Assembly: GCF_029265695.1 (NCBI RefSeq)
Contig: NZ_JAJUHW010000002.1
Location: 79,674-143,673 of the forward strand
Reading direction: 5' to 3'
Source of the DNA: Gracilinema caldarium
Lineage (GTDB): Bacteria > Spirochaetota > Spirochaetia > Treponematales > Breznakiellaceae
Length of the DNA stretch: 64,000 bases
A model generated the notes under the pieces. The model was given only the letters and a program-made list of their open reading frames with translations, was not told where the DNA came from and searched no databases. Both the position numbers and the translations under genes were made by a program. Every line of letters begins with the position of its first letter. Position 1 is the stretch's first letter. Below, piece after piece: positions 18,445-27,747 of this stretch.

Positions 18445-19473
18445 ATGAAAACAAAGCTATTCCCCTGTCTGTTCATCCTTGTTCTGTTTCCGATTTCTGC
18501 TTCGGACTGGTATCGTTCCAGTCCGGGAGGTATTGCGCTGGAACAAATGGGTAAGCTTGCAGCTCTGCGCCAGGAATATGCTTTGGAAGTTTACGAACCG
18601 GCTCTATCGGAACTGCCTGAAATGCTCCAGGATATTGGAAAGAAAGCAAGTCGCATGAGTGCTGAGCGGCTTTACCATAATGAAAAAGTAACGCTCAGCA
18701 GATACAAATTTTGGGATGGGCAAAACAAGATGCTCTACGCATCCCAATTCGACACGCAAGGTTATTCATGGATAGAGTGTTATGACACAAAACAGCAGCT
18801 TATAGAAGAATACTGGGCTGTTCAAGATTCTGACTGGTTCAGAAGGGTATTTGTTTTTGCGGGAGATCGCATTTCCGTATCTAAAACTTTTGCAGCTCCT
18901 CCGATGGAAGAAGGTTCGCTCATATTCACTGACTTTTACCGCTATGACCGCTCAGGTTTACTGCGTATCATAGAAAGAGTGCCAGCAAAAGAATCTCTCG
19001 TTTCTGCTAAAACTGAATGGTTTTCAAAGAATGTCCCATCCCTCACGAGCCTTAACAGGCCGGGGCCCGGGGCTGTTGTCATCCCAGAAACTATAAAAAC
19101 TGAGACCTTACAGGATATCATAATTTTGTATAATCTTGATTCAAGGGGCAGGGTGATACGGGAGCAGCATAAAAAACAAGATGGCAGTGTACTATATGAG
19201 CGGACCAATGTATGGGAACAGGATCGGCTGGTAACGGTAACCATTGATGAGCAGGGCCCTACAAAAAGAATTGAATATACCTATGATGCACAGGGAAACC
19301 GAATAAGCGAAAAATACTACGCTGGTACCCAACTGGAGCGGCAAATTATTATTCAAGGAAACCAGGAAATCGAAGAATTATATGATAAAGGGCAGCTTGT
19401 TCTTAAAACTATATGGGTTAATGGAATAAAGATACAGGAGCAGCGGCCTAGACGCCAACAACTTAAACCATAG
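18445..19473 (+). CDS. exported protein with YD-repeat-like beta segments, function unknown
   Basis: 342 aa with a signal peptide (MKTKLFPCLFILVLFPISAS). The C-terminal third consists of short alternating strands reminiscent of YD/RHS or MORN-variant repeats (LYNLDSRGRVIREQHKKQDG, IEYTYDAQGNRISEKYY). The N-terminal part is not recognised. It begins 7 nt after ftsY and is probably cotranscribed. Likely periplasmic or surface-attached; there is no lipobox Cys in the signal peptide. No confident functional call. Confidence 0.6.
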   Translation: MKTKLFPCLFILVLFPISASDWYRSSPGGIALEQMGKLAALRQEYALEVYEPALSELPEMLQDIGKKASRMSAERLYHNEKVTLSRYKFWDGQNKMLYASQFDTQGYSWIECYDTKQQLIEEYWAVQDSDWFRRVFVFAGDRISVSKTFAAPPMEEGSLIFTDFYRYDRSGLLRIIERVPAKESLVSAKTEWFSKNVPSLTSLNRPGPGAVVIPETIKTETLQDIIILYNLDSRGRVIREQHKKQDGSVLYERTNVWEQDRLVTVTIDEQGPTKRIEYTYDAQGNRISEKYYAGTQLERQIIIQGNQEIEELYDKGQLVLKTIWVNGIKIQEQRPRRQQLKP

Positions 19474-19486
19474 CAGGGAGTAAATC

Positions 19487-19522
19487 ATGGTGTATCTTTT
19501 CTGCTGCTCAGGAGAAACATAA
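19487..19522 (+). CDS. 11-residue leader peptide ORF before the Lol genes
   Basis: Too short for the ORF track. AGGGAG (19475-19480) sits 6 nt before an ATG that opens MVYLFCCSGET-stop. The stop is 3 nt before the ATG of the Lol permease, and the permease's own AGGAG lies inside the end of this ORF. The layout fits translational coupling or attenuation; the two adjacent Cys codons could sense cysteinyl-tRNA. Expression is unproven. Confidence 0.35.
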   Translation: MVYLFCCSGET

Positions 19523-19525
19523 TCT

Positions 19526-20839
19526 ATGGGCAAACGACGCTGGATAGGTTTTATTGCATTACGATATTTGTCGCGGTCTAAAAAACGACGCAGATCTTCC
19601 GCTTCAGTTTCATCGATGTTCACTATTATAGGCATCGCTACCGGTGTCTTTGCACTCATTATTGTCATCGGCATCATGAATGGTTTCCAAATGGGATTTA
19701 TAGAAAGCATCCTTGAGATTTCTTCATTTCATCTCCGTATTGAAAAGCCATTAGAGGAGAGCACGGAACCATGGCTTTCAAACCCTCATATTCGCTCGGC
19801 AATCACTTTTTCGGAATTTCAAGCCCTGATCCGGGGAACGCGAAAAAATCAGCAGGTTGCGCTTGTGCGGGGCCTCCCTGCCGATGCGGCAGGGCGTGAT
19901 CCTGCCATGATACAGGCTCTCCATTTACAGGCTGGTAGCTTTGCTGTCGATAAAACCGATTCCATTATACTTGGTACAGAATTAGCCCGTATCTTAGGTG
20001 TACGGATTGGAGACCCTGTTTCACTGGCTTCAATAAGCGGTGATTTGTTTGGAGAGACAAGGCCAGAGCTGGATACCTTTGTTGTCACAGGCATATTTCG
20101 CTCCAATTATTATGAATTTGATTCCTCCTGGGCGTTCATCAATATGGACCGTGCTATAGCTCTTCAGGAAGGAAAGGGCACTGTGCAGCTAGGCGTTAAG
20201 CTCCATGATCGTTGGATGGACCAACAGGTTCAAAAAGAATTGGCAAAAACCAACCCAGATTGGTCAAACCGAATAACAACCTGGCGGGAATATAACCGTT
20301 CTTTTTTCGGAGCCCTCAGAACAGAAAAATTGACCATGTTTCTTTTAGTGGGACTTATATTTGTTGTCGTTGCCCTGAATATGTACCAATCGCAGCGAAA
20401 ATCGGTTTTGGAACGGAGAGAAGAAATAGGATTACTTCGGGCTATGGGAGCATCTGTGCCGTCGATTAAAACAATTTTTGCGATTAACGGGTTTGTGGTA
20501 GGTTTCTCAGGGGCAACCCTCGGCATGCTGCCGGCTCTTTGGTTTGCAAATAATATACAAATGTTTTTTATAATGCTCGAGGGTCTCGTGAATGGTTTTA
20601 TTGGAACTGCAAATGTTATAGTAACGTTTATATCCGGCAATGCGATCCAATTTGACCAAAGAATTACCTTTTTCTCTCCCCAAGTTTTTTATTTAAAGGA
20701 TATTCCATGCAGGCTGGTGCCTTCTGAAGTTTTGATTATCTATTTATTTGGCCTTTTATCAGCCACCCTTGCGTCCCTCTGGGCTGCTGGCCCGGTAAGC
20801 AAGCTTTATCCTGCGGAGGTGCTTCGCTATGATCAGTAA
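19526..20839 (+). CDS. LolC/LolE-family ABC transporter permease (first copy)
   Basis: 437-aa inner-membrane permease of the lipoprotein-releasing (Lol) family. A first membrane helix (MFTIIGIATGVFALIIVIGIMNGFQMG) is followed by a large periplasmic MacB-PCD-like domain and three C-terminal helices (FLLVGLIFVVVALNMYQS, IFAINGFVVGFSGATLGMLP, VLIIYLFGLLSATLASLW). The family motif RREEIGLLRAMGA is clear. With the downstream LolD-like ATPase and second permease it would release lipoproteins from the inner membrane of this diderm. AGGAGA lies about 11 nt before the ATG, within the leader ORF. Confidence 0.88.
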   Translation: MGKRRWIGFIALRYLSRSKKRRRSSASVSSMFTIIGIATGVFALIIVIGIMNGFQMGFIESILEISSFHLRIEKPLEESTEPWLSNPHIRSAITFSEFQALIRGTRKNQQVALVRGLPADAAGRDPAMIQALHLQAGSFAVDKTDSIILGTELARILGVRIGDPVSLASISGDLFGETRPELDTFVVTGIFRSNYYEFDSSWAFINMDRAIALQEGKGTVQLGVKLHDRWMDQQVQKELAKTNPDWSNRITTWREYNRSFFGALRTEKLTMFLLVGLIFVVVALNMYQSQRKSVLERREEIGLLRAMGASVPSIKTIFAINGFVVGFSGATLGMLPALWFANNIQMFFIMLEGLVNGFIGTANVIVTFISGNAIQFDQRITFFSPQVFYLKDIPCRLVPSEVLIIYLFGLLSATLASLWAAGPVSKLYPAEVLRYDQ

Positions 20840-21554
20840 TGAAACGATGCAGACTTCTGTTCCTGCTCTTGAGATTCGGGAGGTCCATAAATCCTATCTT
20901 TCCGGGACTGAAACCCTGGCAATTTTACGATCCGTGTCCTTTTCTGTTTTAGAAGGTTCAAGCGTGGCAATCACTGGAGAAAGCGGCAGCGGCAAGAGTA
21001 CCCTGCTTAATATCCTTGGCGGTCTTGACCGGGCCGATGCGGGCTCCGTCCGGGTAGGGAAATACCTGCTAGAACAGCTCAATGAGCGCCAGCTCAATGA
21101 ATACCGAGGACGGCATGTGGGATTTATTTTTCAATTCCATTATCTCCTTAAGGATTTTACGGCCCTTGAGAATGTAATGCTTCCTGCTTACATGGCAGGG
21201 GCCTCCAAAAAGGATGCCTTGGAAAAGGCTCGACTTTTGCTTGCCGATGTAGGAATGGAACACCGGCTCGGCCATTATCCAGCCCAGCTTTCAGGCGGGG
21301 AACGCCAACGGGTTGCCGTGGCCCGTTCATTGGTAAATGATCCGGATGTGATTTTAGCCGATGAGCCTACGGGCAATCTGGATCGATACAACAGTCAGTC
21401 TGTGGCGGAACTTCTCTTTGCAAATGCCGAAAAATATCGAAAAACCCTCATTGTGGTGACCCATGACGAAGGAATAGCGCGGCGGGCAGAAATCCGATTC
21501 AAACTAAATGAAGGTATCCTTATGACCCAGGACGATAGCGGAGTTTCTCCATGA
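20829..21554 (+). CDS. lolD: LolD-like ABC transporter ATPase
   Basis: Cytoplasmic ATPase (241 aa) powering the Lol/MacB-type complex. Walker [12 protein letters not shown] begins near residue 51, the Q-loop is in FIFQFHYLL, the signature [13 protein letters not shown] is near 154, Walker [13 protein letters not shown] near 174 and the switch His in VVTHDE. It overlaps the upstream permease by 11 nt and the downstream permease by 4 nt, so the three are a single transcription and assembly unit. Confidence 0.92.
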   Translation: MISNETMQTSVPALEIREVHKSYLSGTETLAILRSVSFSVLEGSSVAITGESGSGKSTLLNILGGLDRADAGSVRVGKYLLEQLNERQLNEYRGRHVGFIFQFHYLLKDFTALENVMLPAYMAGASKKDALEKARLLLADVGMEHRLGHYPAQLSGGERQRVAVARSLVNDPDVILADEPTGNLDRYNSQSVAELLFANAEKYRKTLIVVTHDEGIARRAEIRFKLNEGILMTQDDSGVSP

Positions 21555-22819
21555 GACAACGGGTACGTTTTTTTATTGCCCTGCGGTATCTCTTAGGCAG
21601 GTCTCCCGAAGGTAGCAGGTATTTGCGGGGGGCTGCTCTGGGAATAGCAATCAGTATGATTCCCATCATGGTAACCCTCATCGTTTCAGATGGTATGATA
21701 CAGGGAATTACTGACCGTTATTTAGAACTGGGGACTGGCCATTTGCAGGTCTATGCCTATGGGCCTGCACAGGAAGAGGTCTCCCTTTTAATACCCCATA
21801 TACAGGATATTGAAGGAGTTAGTCTAATAAGTCCCGAACGGGACGGTCTTGGCATAGTGGTCGGGCCCAATGGTAAAACCGGTGTTACCCTTCGATCTGT
21901 TTCGCACAATTATATTGAGTATCCTGGTACCCGCCAATATCTTTCACTCCTTTCAGGGGAACTGAGCCTGTCTGGCCCAAGATCATGTCTTATAGGGACT
22001 AAGGTGGCTGAGTCTATCGGTGCCAAGCCAGGTGATACCATACGGCTTATGACAGTTAAAAATACAAATACGGGGAATATGATACCGAGGATAACGGCCC
22101 TCACTGTAAGTGGCATTGTTTCTTCAGGGTATCGTGAACTGGATTCTTTATGGTGCTTTATCCCCTATGACTTAGGCCGTTCTATACTGTCTTCGGATAC
22201 CTCTAAATCATTTTTGGTTATTAAAACTAAGAACCCCTATAAGGGACTTGAGTCAACCGCTGCGGTAATCCAAGAACGGTTAGGCGATACTAGTGGAGTG
22301 TACAACTGGAAAGAGCTGCAGGCTACCCAATACCAGTCTTTTGAATCTACCAGACAGATGCTGCTTCTTATTATGGCAATTATTGTTTTAGTTGCAGCGG
22401 TCAATGTGGCGTCCGCAACCAGTATGCTGGTGGTGGAACGGCGGCGTGAAATAGCCATCCTTAAATCCTATGGGGCAGCTCCTTTCGATATTTCTTTGCT
22501 TTTTTCATTAGGGGCTGGAATCACCGGCTTTATCGGTTCTGCTATAGGAATCGCATTGGGACTGGGAATTGGGTATACTATCAATGAAATCATCCATGGA
22601 TTAGAATTTATCCTGTCTGGAATTTCGAGTTTGTACCATGGAGATCCGGTTGTGATTCTTAACCCCTCCTATTATCTTGAACGGATCCCTATTGTGGTTA
22701 ATTGGTCGGTTGTTGGCATACTGTTTGTGATTACCGTGCTTGGTTCTATGATTGCCGCCCTGGGTGGTGCCCGTCAGGCTGGCAAACTATTACCGGTTGA
22801 AATATTACAGAAATATTAA
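21551..22819 (+). CDS. LolC/LolE-family ABC transporter permease (second copy)
   Basis: 422-aa permease of the same family as the first copy but clearly diverged, giving a LolCDE-like heterodimer. It shows an N-terminal helix (GAALGIAISMIPIMVTLIV), a periplasmic domain, the motif RRREIAILKSYGA and three C-terminal helices. Its start overlaps the ATPase stop (ATGA). Ten nucleotides separate it from mcsA. Confidence 0.88.
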   Translation: MRQRVRFFIALRYLLGRSPEGSRYLRGAALGIAISMIPIMVTLIVSDGMIQGITDRYLELGTGHLQVYAYGPAQEEVSLLIPHIQDIEGVSLISPERDGLGIVVGPNGKTGVTLRSVSHNYIEYPGTRQYLSLLSGELSLSGPRSCLIGTKVAESIGAKPGDTIRLMTVKNTNTGNMIPRITALTVSGIVSSGYRELDSLWCFIPYDLGRSILSSDTSKSFLVIKTKNPYKGLESTAAVIQERLGDTSGVYNWKELQATQYQSFESTRQMLLLIMAIIVLVAAVNVASATSMLVVERRREIAILKSYGAAPFDISLLFSLGAGITGFIGSAIGIALGLGIGYTINEIIHGLEFILSGISSLYHGDPVVILNPSYYLERIPIVVNWSVVGILFVITVLGSMIAALGGARQAGKLLPVEILQKY

Positions 22820-22829
22820 GGATGGACAT

Positions 22830-23363
22830 ATGCTTTGTGATATTTGCGGAAAACGGGAAGCAATTGTATTTATTCATCAGGTGGGTGCGGGGGGACAGTC
22901 AGAATTGCATCTTTGTTCCCAATGTGCCTACGAACATGGTTTACAAAATTTGGAAGGTGATATAGGCAAGGCGCTTTCAGATCTGCTTAAGAAACTGCCC
23001 TTAGATAAAGTGCCCGCATCGGGCCTTTCTCCCTTAGGAAAAGCGAAAAAAAAATATCCCGAACAATGTCCCTTCTGCGGACTTTCTTTACAGGAACTTA
23101 AAAAACAAGGTCTTGCGGGCTGTGAAACATGCTGGAATGTATTTGGAGATCTGTTGGTTGTACCTCATGTTAAAAAACAGGGGGCTCAACAGCATAGGGG
23201 CCGTTTTTCGATCCAAGTTTCTGATGCAATTGCCCAAAAGCAGGAGCTGGAACAACTGAAGAACCTTTTACAGGCTGCAGTTGAAAGGGAAGATTATGAG
23301 CAGGCCGCAATCTACCGGGACCGGATTCGGATTCTAGAAATGGGAGCTGCACGTCGTGGATAA
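22830..23363 (+). CDS. mcsA: McsA-like zinc-finger / UVR-domain protein
   Basis: About 177 aa. Four CxxC pairs are visible: CDIC at the start, CSQC near residue 30, CPFC near 80 and CETC near 95. A C-terminal UVR motif (LEQLKNLLQAAVEREDYEQAAIYRDRIR) follows. In Bacillus, McsA activates the arginine kinase McsB, and both regulate ClpC. The ORF track starts at 22752 inside the permease; ATG 22830 has AAGGATGG just upstream and gives the standard MLCDICGKR start. It overlaps the McsB-like gene by 8 nt. Confidence 0.9.
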   Translation: MLCDICGKREAIVFIHQVGAGGQSELHLCSQCAYEHGLQNLEGDIGKALSDLLKKLPLDKVPASGLSPLGKAKKKYPEQCPFCGLSLQELKKQGLAGCETCWNVFGDLLVVPHVKKQGAQQHRGRFSIQVSDAIAQKQELEQLKNLLQAAVEREDYEQAAIYRDRIRILEMGAARRG

Positions 23364-24453
23364 TACATGTCTTGAAAACTGGTTTTGGTTTGGCCCAAAT
23401 CATCAGCAGGATTGTATTCTGTATAGCCGTCTCGGCTTTCATCGATCCCTCAAAAATGAACTGTTTCCTCATCGTGCTTCCCCGGAAGACAAGGAAGGGG
23501 TTCTTAATAATGTGCTTGCAGCCCTTAAGGGCCTCGAGATTGATCCCTATATTTTAATAGGACCTGAGAGTTCTAGAGATTGTCAATTATCTGCTCGGGA
23601 GGTTTTTGATATTCCAGAGGTGTTAACCCTGAAAGCGGGAGAAGCGGTTTTTATCGGGGAAAAGGCCTTTCTTGCGACCATAAATATTCATTCCCATATT
23701 AATTTTTCGCTCATGGGACCAGGATCTCAGCCTTTGGAACAGTTTCAGGATCTAGTAGCCATTGATACTCAGCTTGATAAACGCCTCTCCTGGGCCTGCA
23801 CCGAAACCTATGGATTTCTTAACCCAGACCCTATTCATACGGGCAGCGGAATGGAATTTGAAGCCCTTTTGTTTTTGCCGGGTATTATAGACAGTGATAT
23901 GTATGATCGAGTTATGAAGGGACTCCTTGCCCAGGGCTTTGCAATTTCAGTATACGATACAAAGGAGCAAAAGGATGAAGAAGACCTATCGCAGCAAGAG
24001 ATAAGGAGCCCTTTTATTCAACTAACCTATACAGTACCCCTGGGAGTTTCTGAACAGGAAGGGCTTGAAAAAATAACAAATGCCCTTGAAGGTCTTATGA
24101 AGGGTGAACGGGCCACGAGGGAGCGGCTTGCGGAAAAGCTTTCGGAAGAAATAAAGGACAAGTCCTGGCGTGCTTATGCGCTTTTAACTCATGCACAGCT
24201 TCTGTCTAAAACGGAGTGCCGCAGCCTCATTTCAGATTTGCGAGCCGGTATTGTATATGGCAGTTTGCCGATGAGCAGTGCTCAAGGGATTCTGAAAGAC
24301 TGCGACCGATTGTGGTTTGGCACAGAAACGCTGGTACGGCAAGCCCTGGAAGCTTATCCTGCCGATCAGAGATCGGAAAAATTATCAAAAAGTCTCAGAT
24401 CAAAACTTGTCCGGAACATACTTTCGCAGTACCATATAGAGGGGGAGATTTAA
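23356..24453 (+). CDS. McsB-like protein with degenerate arginine-kinase active site
   Basis: 365 aa, same length and order as McsB (protein-arginine kinase, phosphagen-kinase fold), and it aligns by eye along its whole length: QDCILYSRLGFHRSLKNELFP with the McsB SSRIRLARN block, VPLGVSEQE with TLGKSEQD, and AYALLTHAQLLSKTECRSLISDLRAGI with the C-terminal block. The catalytic parts are changed: NEEDH is INIHSH, SCPTNxGTGxRAS is NPDPIHTGSGMEFE, and the phosphoarginine-pocket RDxxRA is absent. Probably a pseudokinase acting as a ClpC adaptor. GTG start; its stop lies 1 nt before the clpC start. Confidence 0.75.
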   Translation: MDNTCLENWFWFGPNHQQDCILYSRLGFHRSLKNELFPHRASPEDKEGVLNNVLAALKGLEIDPYILIGPESSRDCQLSAREVFDIPEVLTLKAGEAVFIGEKAFLATINIHSHINFSLMGPGSQPLEQFQDLVAIDTQLDKRLSWACTETYGFLNPDPIHTGSGMEFEALLFLPGIIDSDMYDRVMKGLLAQGFAISVYDTKEQKDEEDLSQQEIRSPFIQLTYTVPLGVSEQEGLEKITNALEGLMKGERATRERLAEKLSEEIKDKSWRAYALLTHAQLLSKTECRSLISDLRAGIVYGSLPMSSAQGILKDCDRLWFGTETLVRQALEAYPADQRSEKLSKSLRSKLVRNILSQYHIEGEI

Positions 24454-24454
24454 T

Positions 24455-27025
24455 TTGTTTAAAGGTTTGACCCAACGGGCCCAACGAATATTAACGGTTA
24501 TCGCACAGGATGAAGCTCGCCGCTTCCACAGCGATCAGCTTCTGCCTGAACATATACTCGTGGCGATTATTAAAGATGGATCCGGTACAGCCTGCAGAGC
24601 CCTCGAGGATCTGGCCATCGATTTGCAGGATTTTCGCCATGTCCTTGAACGGGAAATACCGCAAAAAACGGGAACCTTTATTTTTGGCGATGTCCCGCCG
24701 TCCCGTCGTGCCAGGATGCTTCTTGAGGCTGCGGCCGAAGAAGCCCGCGCTTTTGGACACGAATATGTCGGAACGGAACATCTTTTATTGGCCTCGGTGA
24801 GGGAAGAGGATTCACCGGCTGCCCGGTATATTGCCGAAAAACATATCAGTTCTGAGATGCTTCGTTCCACCATACAGCTCGTGTTAGGACAATTCAGAGA
24901 CGATGGCCCTGCCGAAGATCCTCGGGATAATTCGCATATTTCCAGTTCAGGACCTGGTGCTGGTTCTGGCGCAGGTGCTTTTGGCAGCGCTACGTCTTCG
25001 GGTCCAAAAATAACAAGGACCCCTATATTAGACGAATTTTCCCGGGACCTCACTTCCATGGCCCGGCTTGGTGCTATGGATCCTGTTATTGGTCGGGAAA
25101 AGGAAGTTCGCCGGGTAGTACGCATCCTCGCCAGGAGAACGAAAAATAATCCCATACTGGTAGGCGAGCCTGGGGTCGGCAAAACCGCGGTGGTGGAAGC
25201 CCTGGCCCAGCTTATCGCTTCAGAAAACGTTCCGGAAATCCTTGCAGACAAGCGGCTCCTCGCCCTCGATCTCGCATCGGTGGTAGCGGGTACAAAGTAC
25301 CGCGGCGAATTTGAGGAACGGCTCAAAAAAATCATGAAGGAAATCAGCCAGGCTGGAAATATCATCCTCTTTATCGATGAAATACACACCGTAATAGGAG
25401 CCGGAGGGGCTGAAGGCACCATTGATGCCTCTAATATGCTCAAACCGGCCCTTTCCCGGGGCGAAGTGCAATGTATAGGCGCCACAACCCTGTCTGAGTA
25501 CCGAAAACACTTTGAAAAGGATGCGGCCCTAGAACGACGTTTTCAAATGGTGGCCATAGAAGAACCCTCCCTCGATGAAACCATACAGATCCTTCGGGGT
25601 ATTAAATCCAAATATGAAGAACATCATCGGGTAGTCTACAGTGAAGGAGCAATTCTTGCGGCGGCCACCCTGGCCCAGCGATATATTACAGGCCGGTTTA
25701 TGCCCGACAAGGCTATCGATCTCCTGGACGAAGCGGGGGCGAAACGGAAACTTGAGACTGATATAAAACCTGCGGAGCTCAGTGAGATCGAAGCGGAGAT
25801 AAAGCGCCTTACGGAAGAAAAGGTTCGCCTGGTTGCAGCCCAGGACTATGAAAAAGCCGCGGATCTCCGCGACCAGGTTCGGTCTCTTCGTTACCAGCTC
25901 GAATCGGTAAAGCAAGCATGGGAACGGCTTTCCCGGGAAGAGCGGCCTGAAGTCTCCGAAGCGGATATACGGCAAGTCGTAGCCGAGGCCACAGGCATAC
26001 CCCTTGCCCGGCTCGAAGAAAGCGCGTCTCGAAAACTGTTAAAGATAGAAGAAGAACTGCACCGTTCGGTCATCGGCCAGGATGATGCGGTCCAGCGGAT
26101 TGCAGCGGCTATCCGGCGGAGCAGGGCCGGTGTTTCATCATTAAAACGACCCCAGGGCTCCTTCATTTTCTTAGGGCCCACGGGCGTTGGCAAGACGCTC
26201 TTAGCAAAACGGCTCGCCGAGTACCTCTTTGGTACTGAAGAAGCCCTGGTCCGCATTGATATGTCGGATTATATGGAAAAACACAACGCATCCCGTCTTG
26301 TAGGAGCCCCTCCGGGTTATGTGGGATACGAAGAGGGCGGGGTCCTGACTGAAAAAATTCGGCGAAACCCCTACCGGGTCATCCTGTTTGATGAGATTGA
26401 AAAAGCCCATCACGATGTCTTTAACCTGCTCCTTCAGGTATTAGAAGAGGGGGAATTAAAGGACAACCTGGGCCATACGGTCAGTTTCCGCAACACGGTC
26501 ATCATTATGACCAGCAATGCGGGGGCCCGTGAAATTTCCCGGGACGCCCGGCTCGGTTTTAACCCCGATACGGGGATTATGAACCTGGAAGAAATCCGTT
26601 CTGCAGCCCTGGCAGAACTCAAGCGGCTATTTAACCCCGAGTTTATCAACCGGGTAGATGACATAGTGGTTTTCCATGCCCTGTCCCGTGAGCAGGTCCA
26701 GGCTATTCTTGCCCTTGAAATACAGGAGCTGAACAGTCGGCTCCATGATCAAGGTTATGTTATCCAGGTAAAACAAAGCGCCCAGGATCTTCTGATAGAA
26801 AAGGGCTGGGATCCAAAATATGGTGCCCGCCCGATGCGCCGGGCAATTCAAAAGGAACTGGAGGATGTACTGGCGGTGCTTATTCTTGAACAGGACTATC
26901 CGGCAGGGACGGTGTTTGTCGCAGAAGGGCGGGACGGCAAAATCAGCATTAAACCGAAAAGAAATAAACCAGCCCTTATTTCATCGGTTCCAGTGGTTTC
27001 TACTGAGCCGGTGAGCAAGTCCTGA
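24455..27025 (+). CDS. clpC: ClpC-type AAA+ unfoldase
   Basis: 856-aa Hsp100 unfoldase that feeds ClpP. Two N-terminal Clp-N repeats (about residues 1-150) are followed by a Gly/Ser linker ([14 protein letters not shown]), AAA1 with [14 protein letters not shown] near 237, a UVR-type middle segment ([19 protein letters not shown] near 465) and AAA2 with [15 protein letters not shown] near 574. The ClpP-docking LGF loop lies in [11 protein letters not shown] near 698. TTG start preceded by GGGGGAGA. It follows mcsA and the McsB-like gene, but there is no ctsR here and no clpP in the window. Confidence 0.95.
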   Translation: MFKGLTQRAQRILTVIAQDEARRFHSDQLLPEHILVAIIKDGSGTACRALEDLAIDLQDFRHVLEREIPQKTGTFIFGDVPPSRRARMLLEAAAEEARAFGHEYVGTEHLLLASVREEDSPAARYIAEKHISSEMLRSTIQLVLGQFRDDGPAEDPRDNSHISSSGPGAGSGAGAFGSATSSGPKITRTPILDEFSRDLTSMARLGAMDPVIGREKEVRRVVRILARRTKNNPILVGEPGVGKTAVVEALAQLIASENVPEILADKRLLALDLASVVAGTKYRGEFEERLKKIMKEISQAGNIILFIDEIHTVIGAGGAEGTIDASNMLKPALSRGEVQCIGATTLSEYRKHFEKDAALERRFQMVAIEEPSLDETIQILRGIKSKYEEHHRVVYSEGAILAAATLAQRYITGRFMPDKAIDLLDEAGAKRKLETDIKPAELSEIEAEIKRLTEEKVRLVAAQDYEKAADLRDQVRSLRYQLESVKQAWERLSREERPEVSEADIRQVVAEATGIPLARLEESASRKLLKIEEELHRSVIGQDDAVQRIAAAIRRSRAGVSSLKRPQGSFIFLGPTGVGKTLLAKRLAEYLFGTEEALVRIDMSDYMEKHNASRLVGAPPGYVGYEEGGVLTEKIRRNPYRVILFDEIEKAHHDVFNLLLQVLEEGELKDNLGHTVSFRNTVIIMTSNAGAREISRDARLGFNPDTGIMNLEEIRSAALAELKRLFNPEFINRVDDIVVFHALSREQVQAILALEIQELNSRLHDQGYVIQVKQSAQDLLIEKGWDPKYGARPMRRAIQKELEDVLAVLILEQDYPAGTVFVAEGRDGKISIKPKRNKPALISSVPVVSTEPVSKS

Positions 27026-27039
27026 TCGAGGAGGTTTTC

Positions 27040-27747
27040 ATGGTCCAATTGCCCGTTAAAGGAACTCAAGAGTACATAAGCCTTGCCCCTTCCAAAATAA
27101 TAGCCGTAGGGCTCAATTATCATGCCCATGTCCAGGAAAGCAAGGTTTTTGACCTAAAAAAACTCGAAGTTCCCAGCGAACCAGTCTTGTTTGCCAAAAC
27201 TCCCAATGTGCTCATCGGTCCCGATGAACCTATTGTGATTCCGGCCCTTCTTAAAGAATATCATTTTGATGAGCCCAGAATCGATCATGAGGCTGAACTA
27301 GCAATTATTATTTCAAAAAAATGTAAGCATGTTACAGAACAGGATGCCCTGAACTATGTGCTTGGCTACACCTGTTTTAACGATGTGAGCCAGCGCAACA
27401 TCCAGAAATCAGACGCCTCCGGGTGGTTCCGGGGAAAATCCTTTGATACCTTTGGCCCCATAGGCCCCGTAATTGTGCCACCCCATCTGTTGCCGGATCC
27501 GCAAAAACTCGCTATTAGCTGCCGAGTCAACGGTAAAACTACCCAAGTAGCCTCCACTGCGGATATGATTTTTAGCATTCATAAGCTTATTTCGTTTATA
27601 TCTCACAATTTCACCCTCGAAGCGGGTGACATCATTGCCACCGGAACCCCCAGTGGCGTAAGCCCCATAAAGGCCGGCGACGAAGTTGAAGTAGAAATTG
27701 AAGGTATCGGCATTTTGCGGAACCCGGTGATCGAGGAAATTTTATAA
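27040..27747 (+). CDS. fumarylacetoacetate hydrolase family protein
   Basis: 235-aa member of the FAH superfamily (acylpyruvase / oxaloacetate-type hydrolases). IIAVGLNYHAHVQES and the metal-binding region DHEAELAIIISKKCKHV are visible, along with FNDVSQRNIQ, a family block, and GDIIATGTPSGVSP. Substrate cannot be read from sequence. GAGGAGG gives a strong ribosome-binding site. It shares one base with the next gene (TAATG), so it is tightly coupled to the SufS-like enzyme. Confidence 0.9.
   Translation: MVQLPVKGTQEYISLAPSKIIAVGLNYHAHVQESKVFDLKKLEVPSEPVLFAKTPNVLIGPDEPIVIPALLKEYHFDEPRIDHEAELAIIISKKCKHVTEQDALNYVLGYTCFNDVSQRNIQKSDASGWFRGKSFDTFGPIGPVIVPPHLLPDPQKLAISCRVNGKTTQVASTADMIFSIHKLISFISHNFTLEAGDIIATGTPSGVSPIKAGDEVEVEIEGIGILRNPVIEEIL

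Noticed and set aside
24461-24480. TTTGACC near the clpC start as a CtsR operator
   Set aside because: CtsR sites need two direct heptads; only one is present and it lies in the coding sequence.
24535-25485. 316-aa minus-strand ORF
   Set aside because: Antisense shadow of clpC, rich in Ser/Arg as expected from the complementary frame.
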